NCBI GenBank assembly: GCA_022360595.1
Contig: JAKSCN010000040.1
Coordinates: 1-10,111, forward strand
Reading direction: 5' to 3'
DNA length: 10,111 bases
DNA from: Chromatiales bacterium
GTDB taxonomy: Bacteria > Pseudomonadota > Gammaproteobacteria > Chromatiales > Chromatiaceae
The notes beneath the pieces were generated by a model. The model was not told the DNA's origin, searched no databases, and saw only the letters and a list, made by a program, of their open reading frames with translations. Below, one piece after another: positions 5,976 through 10,111 of this stretch. Position 1 is the stretch's first letter. Every line of letters starts with the position of its first letter. Made by a program: the position numbers and the translations under genes.

Positions 5976-6716
5976 ATGGATCGTATGCTCTACATTGCCA
6001 TGAGTGGTGCTAAAGAGACGTTGTTGGCTCAGTCCTCCAATAACAACAATCTCGCCAATGCCAGTACACCCGGTTTTCTATCGGATCTGCAGCAGTTCAG
6101 AAGTATGCCGGTGTTTGGTGACGGTTATCCGTCGCGTGTCTATGGCATGAGTGAACGCCCCGCAGTGGACTTTTCACACGGATCGGTCATCCATAGCGGA
6201 CGTGATCTGGATGTGGCGATCAATGGTGAAGGCTGGTTTGCGGTACAGGCCCCAGACGGTAATGAGGCCTATAGCCGCCGCGGTGACCTGAAGATCGATG
6301 TTAACGGTATTTTGACGACCGGTAATGGTTTGCCGGTGATGGGTAATGCCGGACCCATTGCTATCCCGCCTGCAGAGAAGGTGGAGATAGCGCCGGATGG
6401 CACGATCTCAATTCGTCCACTGGGACAGGCTGAGAATGAATTGGCGATCATTGACCGGATAAAGATGGTCGATGTGCCGCTGGATGAACTGGAAAAAGGT
6501 AAAGACGGCCTGGTTCGCCGTAAAGATGGTGAGATTGCCGATGCGGATGCCGCTGTGCAACTGACAACAGGTGCACTGGAGGGCAGTAATGTGAATGTCG
6601 TCGACGCCATGGTGGATATGATCGAACTGTCCCGGCGTTATGAATTACAGGTGAAGATGATGAAGTCAGCAGAAGATGTGGATAGCTCCTCGGCCAGTAT
6701 TATGCGCATGGAGTAA
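5976..6716 (+). CDS. flgF: Flagellar basal-body rod protein FlgF
   Basis: Rod subunit lying between the proximal FlgB/FlgC part and the distal FlgG part. The 246-residue product matches family length. It begins MDRMLYIAMSGAKETLLAQS, the FlgF-type opening, followed by NNNLANASTPGF (23-34). DLDVAINGEGWFAV (77-90) is the FlgE/F/G family motif. The C-terminus has EGSNVNVVDAMVDMIELSRR, the axial-protein helix. AGGA (5965-5968) with seven bases of spacing supports the ATG at 5976. The 77-base gap after flgE is the largest inside the operon and contains a stem-loop and a tiny ORF. Confidence 0.97.
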   Translation: MDRMLYIAMSGAKETLLAQSSNNNNLANASTPGFLSDLQQFRSMPVFGDGYPSRVYGMSERPAVDFSHGSVIHSGRDLDVAINGEGWFAVQAPDGNEAYSRRGDLKIDVNGILTTGNGLPVMGNAGPIAIPPAEKVEIAPDGTISIRPLGQAENELAIIDRIKMVDVPLDELEKGKDGLVRRKDGEIADADAAVQLTTGALEGSNVNVVDAMVDMIELSRRYELQVKMMKSAEDVDSSSASIMRME

Positions 6717-6776
6717 AGGCACTCTGATCAGTATGACCATTATCGCCATTGAATAGTGAAGTGAGGAAAAAAGATT

Positions 6777-7562
6777 ATGTATCCCGCACTTTGGATAGCT
6801 AAAACAGGACTTGATGCACAGCAGACCCGTATGTCTGTCATCTCTAATAACCTGTCAAATGTGAATACCACCGGGTTTAAACGCGACCGCGCCTCTTTTG
6901 AGGATTTGATCTATCAAAATGTCAGGCAGGTTGGCGCCCAGTCATCTCAAGATACGCAACTGCCATCAGGCCTGGTTACGGGCACCGGTGTGCGTACCGT
7001 GGCAACAGAGAAGCTGCACACCCAAGGTAATCTGCAAAATACCAATAACTCTTTTGATGTCGCGATTGAAGGACGTGGTTTTTTTCAGGTCCTGCATCCG
7101 GATGGTTCGATCGTCTATACCAGAGATGGCTCGTTTGGCATGAATGCCGACGGCCAGTTGGTGACATCGAGCGGGTATGCGCTGGAGCCGGCGATCACCG
7201 TGCCGGCAAATACCACAAGTGTCACCATCGGATCAGATGGGGTGGTATCCGCCATGGTGGATGGCAACACTGCTCCCACGCAGCTCGGCACCATTGAACT
7301 GGCGGACTTCCTCAACCCCATGGGGTTGTCGGCGATTGGTCAGAACCTGTTTCGTGAAACGGCAGCGAGTGGCGCACCGACCACGGCTGTTCCGGGTGCT
7401 GACGGTGTGGGTACTGTGGTGCAAGGTATGCTGGAGAGCTCAAACGTCAATGTGGTGGAAGAGATGGTGGCGATGATTGAGACCCAGCGGGCTTATGAGA
7501 TGAACTCAAAGGCAATATCCACCACCGATGAGATGCTCTCCTACGTGACTTCGCAGCTCTAA
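6777..7562 (+). CDS. flgG: Flagellar distal rod protein FlgG
   Basis: Main component of the distal rod, the drive shaft that passes through the P and L rings. The 261-residue product has the length and landmarks of FlgG: MYPALWIAKTGLDAQQTRMS at the start, NNLSNVNTTGFKRDRASFEDL (24-44), LQNTNNSFDVAIEGRGFFQV (86-105), and a C-terminal SSNVNVVEEMVAMIETQRAY helix. It is distinguished from FlgE by its shorter length and from FlgF by the FKRDRASFEDL stretch, which is usual in FlgG. GAGG (6763-6766) lies ten bases before the ATG. It is separated from flgF by 60 bases with no promoter seen. Confidence 0.98.
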   Translation: MYPALWIAKTGLDAQQTRMSVISNNLSNVNTTGFKRDRASFEDLIYQNVRQVGAQSSQDTQLPSGLVTGTGVRTVATEKLHTQGNLQNTNNSFDVAIEGRGFFQVLHPDGSIVYTRDGSFGMNADGQLVTSSGYALEPAITVPANTTSVTIGSDGVVSAMVDGNTAPTQLGTIELADFLNPMGLSAIGQNLFRETAASGAPTTAVPGADGVGTVVQGMLESSNVNVVEEMVAMIETQRAYEMNSKAISTTDEMLSYVTSQL

Positions 7563-7574
7563 CCTGAAGGTTAG
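7559..7574 (+). other. Small stem-loop covering the flgG stop and flgH ribosome-binding site
   Basis: CTAACC (7559-7564) and GGTTAG (7569-7574) are perfect six-base arms around a TGAA loop. The stem includes the flgG stop codon (7560-7562), and its loop and right arm contain the AAGG that serves as Shine-Dalgarno sequence for flgH (ATG at 7579). Ribosomes finishing flgG would open it, so it could couple flgH translation to flgG. The stem is short and function is inferred. Confidence 0.3.
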
Positions 7575-7578
7575 TATT

Positions 7579-8289
7579 ATGAAACAGATCGTTAAAATGG
7601 TGATTGCGTTAACTGGACTGGCGTTGCTGGCTGGTTGCAACACGACACCGCCAAAACGTGATCCGCAGTATGCGCCCATTCGCCCGGCCGTGATGCCTGA
7701 AAAGCCGATAGGTAATGGTTCCATCTATCAGGCCGGTTATGAACGCTCTTGGTTTGAAGATCTGCGCGCACGGCGGATTGGCGATATGCTCACCATTAAG
7801 TTGTCTGAAAAGAACGACGCCAAGAAGAAGAGTTCAACGGCTGTTTCCAAAAAGAATAGCAACAGCATCACCAATCCGACCCTGTTGGGCTCCACATTGC
7901 AGTTCAATGCGCCAGGCCTGGTGCCGCTGGCTTCCAACCAAGACAATGGCTTAGGTACATCGTTGGCCTCCACCCATGATTTTGAGGGTGATGGTGATAG
8001 TTCGCTAAACAATGAACTGACTGGTGATATTACCGTAACGGTTGTCGATGTGTTGGCCAACGGCTATCTCATGGTCAGGGGTGAAAAGCGGATCGGTATT
8101 AATCAGGGCAACGAATATATCAAGGTCTCGGGGATTGTTCGTCCCTCGGATATCGACTCAACCAATACCGTTGAATCAACCCGTCTGGCTGATCCAACCA
8201 TTGTTTATATTGGCGATGGTCCAGTTGCCGATGCCAATGTCATGGGCTGGTTATCGAAGTTCTTTATCAGTGCAGTATTTCCTTTCTAG
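7579..8289 (+). CDS. flgH: Flagellar L-ring lipoprotein FlgH
   Basis: Outer-membrane lipoprotein that forms the L ring, the part of the bushing that surrounds the distal rod in the outer membrane. The 236-residue precursor has a lipoprotein signal peptide ending in the lipobox LAGC, with the lipid-bearing cysteine at residue 20 after a hydrophobic stretch. The mature protein shows the FlgH landmarks GSIYQAGYERSWFEDLRARR (47-66), RIGDMLTIKLSE (66-77) and, near the C-terminus, VRGEKRIGINQGNEYIKVSG. Length is close to the family norm. It sits between flgG and flgI, only 16 bases after flgG, and ends nine bases before the preferred flgI start. Confidence 0.97.
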   Translation: MKQIVKMVIALTGLALLAGCNTTPPKRDPQYAPIRPAVMPEKPIGNGSIYQAGYERSWFEDLRARRIGDMLTIKLSEKNDAKKKSSTAVSKKNSNSITNPTLLGSTLQFNAPGLVPLASNQDNGLGTSLASTHDFEGDGDSSLNNELTGDITVTVVDVLANGYLMVRGEKRIGINQGNEYIKVSGIVRPSDIDSTNTVESTRLADPTIVYIGDGPVADANVMGWLSKFFISAVFPF

Positions 8290-8293
8290 GGGA
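8288..8293 (+). promoter_or_regulatory. Ribosome-binding site deciding the flgI start
   Basis: AGGGGA overlaps the flgH stop codon (8287-8289). It is five bases before the ATG at 8299, a normal spacing. It directly abuts and overlaps the alternative ATG at 8293, which is too close. The second ATG is therefore the better flgI start, two residues shorter. Confidence 0.6.
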
Positions 8294-8298
8294 TGGTC

Positions 8299-9447
8299 AT
8301 GAAAGTTATCTGTTCACAACGCCAGGTTACCGCTGCTCGTAGATTGATGCTTAAAAGTGTCATGTTGCTGATGCTGTTTGTCGGTGTGGTTGTGCCGGTG
8401 CAGGCGGAGCGAATCAAGGATATTGCGGCTATAGCAGGGGTAAGGACCAACCAGTTGATCGGCTATGGTCTGGTGGTAGGCCTGGATGGCACCGGTGATA
8501 AGGTCAACTCATCGCCTTTTACCGAGCAGAGCCTGCGCAGCATGCTCAATCAGTTGGGTGTTGTGGTTCCCCCAACAACTAAAATCAATCCTAAAAATGT
8601 GGCGGCAGTCTCTCTGAGTGCAGAGCTTCCCCCTTTTTCAAAACCTGGACAAAAGATCGATGTCACCGTCTCTTCCGTGGGTGACGCCAAAAGCCTGCGT
8701 GGCGGCACACTGCTGATGTCGCCTCTGAAAGGGGCTGATGGGCAGGTGTATGCCGTTGCCCAGGGCAACCTTGTGGTGGGTGGCTTGAGCGCAGCGGGTG
8801 CTGATGGCTCCAAGATCACCATCAACATTCCAAGTGTGGGGCGTATTCCCAATGGGGCGACGGTTGAGCGTGGGGTGCATTCACCCTTTGCCGAAGGGAA
8901 CTACCTGACCTTGAATCTGCATAGTAGCGATTTCACCACGGCCCAGCGGGTGGTCGATTCGATCAATGAAGCGGTTGGGCCAGGAGTGGCGCAGGCTTTG
9001 GATGCTTCGTCGGTGCGGGTCAGTAGTCCGACAAACCCTGCCCAACGAGTGAGCTTTGTCTCTCTTATCGAGAACCTTCAAGTCAATCCCGGGGAAGCCG
9101 CCGCTCGGGTTATTGTCAACTCACGCACAGGTACCGTCGTGATTAGTAATCAAGTGCGGGTCACACCGGCAGCGGTGTCGCACGGTAGCCTGGTTGTGAC
9201 TATCAGTGAAAATCCGCAAGTTTCGCAGCCCGAGCCGCTCGCCGGTGGTGTGACCGCGGTTGTACCCGATTCGACCGTGGATGTAGAGGAGTCGAGCAGC
9301 CGTATGTTCCTGTTCGATCCGGGGGTCTCGCTGGACGAGGTGGTGCGTGCGGTCAATCAAGTGGGCGCGGCTCCATCTGATCTGGTCGCCATTTTGGAAG
9401 CCCTGAAACAGGCGGGCGCCTTAAAGGCGGAACTGCTGGTGATCTGA
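8299..9447 (+). CDS. flgI: Flagellar P-ring protein FlgI
   Basis: Periplasmic subunit of the P ring, the bushing held in the peptidoglycan layer; assembled with the help of FlgA. From the ATG at 8299 the product is 382 residues (384 from the in-frame ATG at 8293). The long signal peptide has a basic n-region (TAARR), a hydrophobic core near 20-33 (LMLFVGVVVP) and a likely cut after VQA at 34-36. The mature protein opens with ERIKDIAAIAGVRTNQLIGY and continues LVVGLDGTGDK, a hallmark of FlgI. Further family stretches are LRSMLNQLGV and, at the end, LDEVVRAVNQVGAAPSDLVA. It overlaps flgJ by one base in TGATG, indicating translational coupling. Confidence 0.97.
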   Translation: MKVICSQRQVTAARRLMLKSVMLLMLFVGVVVPVQAERIKDIAAIAGVRTNQLIGYGLVVGLDGTGDKVNSSPFTEQSLRSMLNQLGVVVPPTTKINPKNVAAVSLSAELPPFSKPGQKIDVTVSSVGDAKSLRGGTLLMSPLKGADGQVYAVAQGNLVVGGLSAAGADGSKITINIPSVGRIPNGATVERGVHSPFAEGNYLTLNLHSSDFTTAQRVVDSINEAVGPGVAQALDASSVRVSSPTNPAQRVSFVSLIENLQVNPGEAAARVIVNSRTGTVVISNQVRVTPAAVSHGSLVVTISENPQVSQPEPLAGGVTAVVPDSTVDVEESSSRMFLFDPGVSLDEVVRAVNQVGAAPSDLVAILEALKQAGALKAELLVI

Positions 9448-10111
9448 TGGACAGGATTAACGCCAGCCTCTACACCGACTTCAGCGGTTTAGCCGAACTG
9501 AAGGCTAAGGCTGGTGATAATCCTGATGAAACCATTGATCAGGTAGCCAAGCAGTTTGAATCGCTGTTTATGCAGCAGATGCTGAAATCCATGCGGCAGG
9601 CGAGTCTGGGTGATGGGTTGCTGGATAACGATCAAAGCCTGTTCTATCGCGATATGTATGATCAACAGCTTGCGCTGCATCTGTCGGAGAGTGGTGGCGG
9701 TATCGGTTTAGCCGATGTGATCAAGCGACAACTGGGCGGTGGAGAAACTGTGTCCCACCCCGTTAAATCACTGGACGACTACCGTCGAATGGTGGTTGCC
9801 ATGGCCCAGCCTCAATCTGATGTTGAGGTATCTCAGAAAGCGAGTCCGGCCAAGGAACCACAGGATGCAGCAGAGGCGGTAACCGAGCCGGTCGATGAGA
9901 TTGCGGCTGCCGAGACAGTGAGGGAGAGCTTTACCCCAGCGTCACCGCAAGAGTTCATTGAAAAGCTCTGGCCCTGGGCCTCTGAGGCAGCATCACTGCT
10001 GGGTATTGAACCTCAGGCGTTGCTTGCTCAAGCGGCGTTGGAGAGCGGTTGGGGAAAACATGTCATGAAGTTTGCCAATGGTGATCTCGCGAACAACCTG
10101 TTCGGTATCAA
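9447..10111 (+). CDS. flgJ: FlgJ, rod assembly protein and peptidoglycan hydrolase (truncated by the window end)
   Basis: Caps the growing rod and cleaves peptidoglycan so that the rod can cross the cell wall. The start is the ATG that shares its A with the flgI stop (TGATG). About 221 residues are present and the reading frame is open at the right edge. The N-terminal rod-binding domain is visible at about 30-95 (VAKQFESLFMQQMLKSMRQ, 33-51). A variable, acidic, alanine/proline/glutamate-rich linker (about 120-160) follows. The glucosaminidase domain starts near 166, and QAALESGWGKH contains the likely catalytic glutamate at residue 199. The enzyme is therefore the two-domain form known from gamma- and betaproteobacteria, not the single-domain rod-cap form. 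Roughly 90-100 residues would lie outside the window, judging from family length. Confidence 0.95.
   Translation, partial: MDRINASLYTDFSGLAELKAKAGDNPDETIDQVAKQFESLFMQQMLKSMRQASLGDGLLDNDQSLFYRDMYDQQLALHLSESGGGIGLADVIKRQLGGGETVSHPVKSLDDYRRMVVAMAQPQSDVEVSQKASPAKEPQDAAEAVTEPVDEIAAAETVRESFTPASPQEFIEKLWPWASEAASLLGIEPQALLAQAALESGWGKHVMKFANGDLANNLFGI

Noticed and set aside
3063..7562. Similarity among flgB, flgC, flgE, flgF and flgG as recent tandem duplications
   Set aside because: These are the ancient paralogous axial-protein family; only the terminal helices and signature motifs are shared, with no long nucleotide repeat seen.
8550..8852. Open frame of 100 codons antisense to flgI
   Set aside because: It is a shadow of a strongly conserved gene, with no independent evidence.

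Overview
The window is a contiguous flagellar structural and chemotaxis cluster from a gammaproteobacterium. The order flgA (reverse strand), then cheV, cheR and flgB-C-D-E-F-G-H-I-J (forward strand) is the arrangement known from Pseudomonas, Vibrio and relatives. Paired sigma-54 and sigma-28 (FliA) type promoter motifs fit the transcriptional hierarchy of polar-flagellated gammaproteobacteria rather than the FlhDC system of enterics. The base composition is moderate and even, and I see no sign of recent transfer. The genus cannot be named from the sequence; an environmental lineage such as a Chromatiales-like sulfur oxidiser is only a guess.

Layout. Positions 5-31 carry a FliA-type promoter on the reverse strand pointing out of the window, where flgM would be expected. 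flgA (P-ring chaperone) is on the reverse strand. The flgA-cheV gap (834-1029) holds divergent promoters: sigma-54 type for flgA and sigma-28 type for cheV. cheV and cheR follow as a chemotaxis adaptation pair. The cheR-flgB gap (2850-3062) holds two short dyads, a GTCA-N6-TGAC dyad and a good sigma-54 promoter. From 3063 to the right edge the genes are tightly packed: rod proteins flgB and flgC, hook cap flgD, hook flgE, distal and proximal rod flgF and flgG, L-ring flgH, P-ring flgI, and flgJ (rod assembly plus peptidoglycan hydrolase), which is cut by the window end.

How the genes work together. FlgB, FlgC, FlgF and FlgG build the rod across the periplasm. FlgJ opens the peptidoglycan for it. 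FlgI (with chaperone FlgA) and FlgH form the P and L ring bushing. FlgE polymerises into the hook under the FlgD cap. CheV and CheR tune receptor signalling. The promoters suggest that structural genes are switched on by sigma-54 with an enhancer-binding activator. cheV, and probably flgM, would come on later through FliA.

All ten complete genes and the truncated flgJ look intact and ordinary. I found no undescribed system. The points worth a second look are regulatory: the promoter set, a start-site correction for flgA, and two intergenic stem-loops (flgE-flgF and flgG-flgH) that contain ribosome-binding-site-like sequence. The first of these is associated with a possible 15-residue leader ORF. 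No intergenic stretch exceeds about 215 bases, and I recognised no tRNA, rRNA, CRISPR or insertion sequence.
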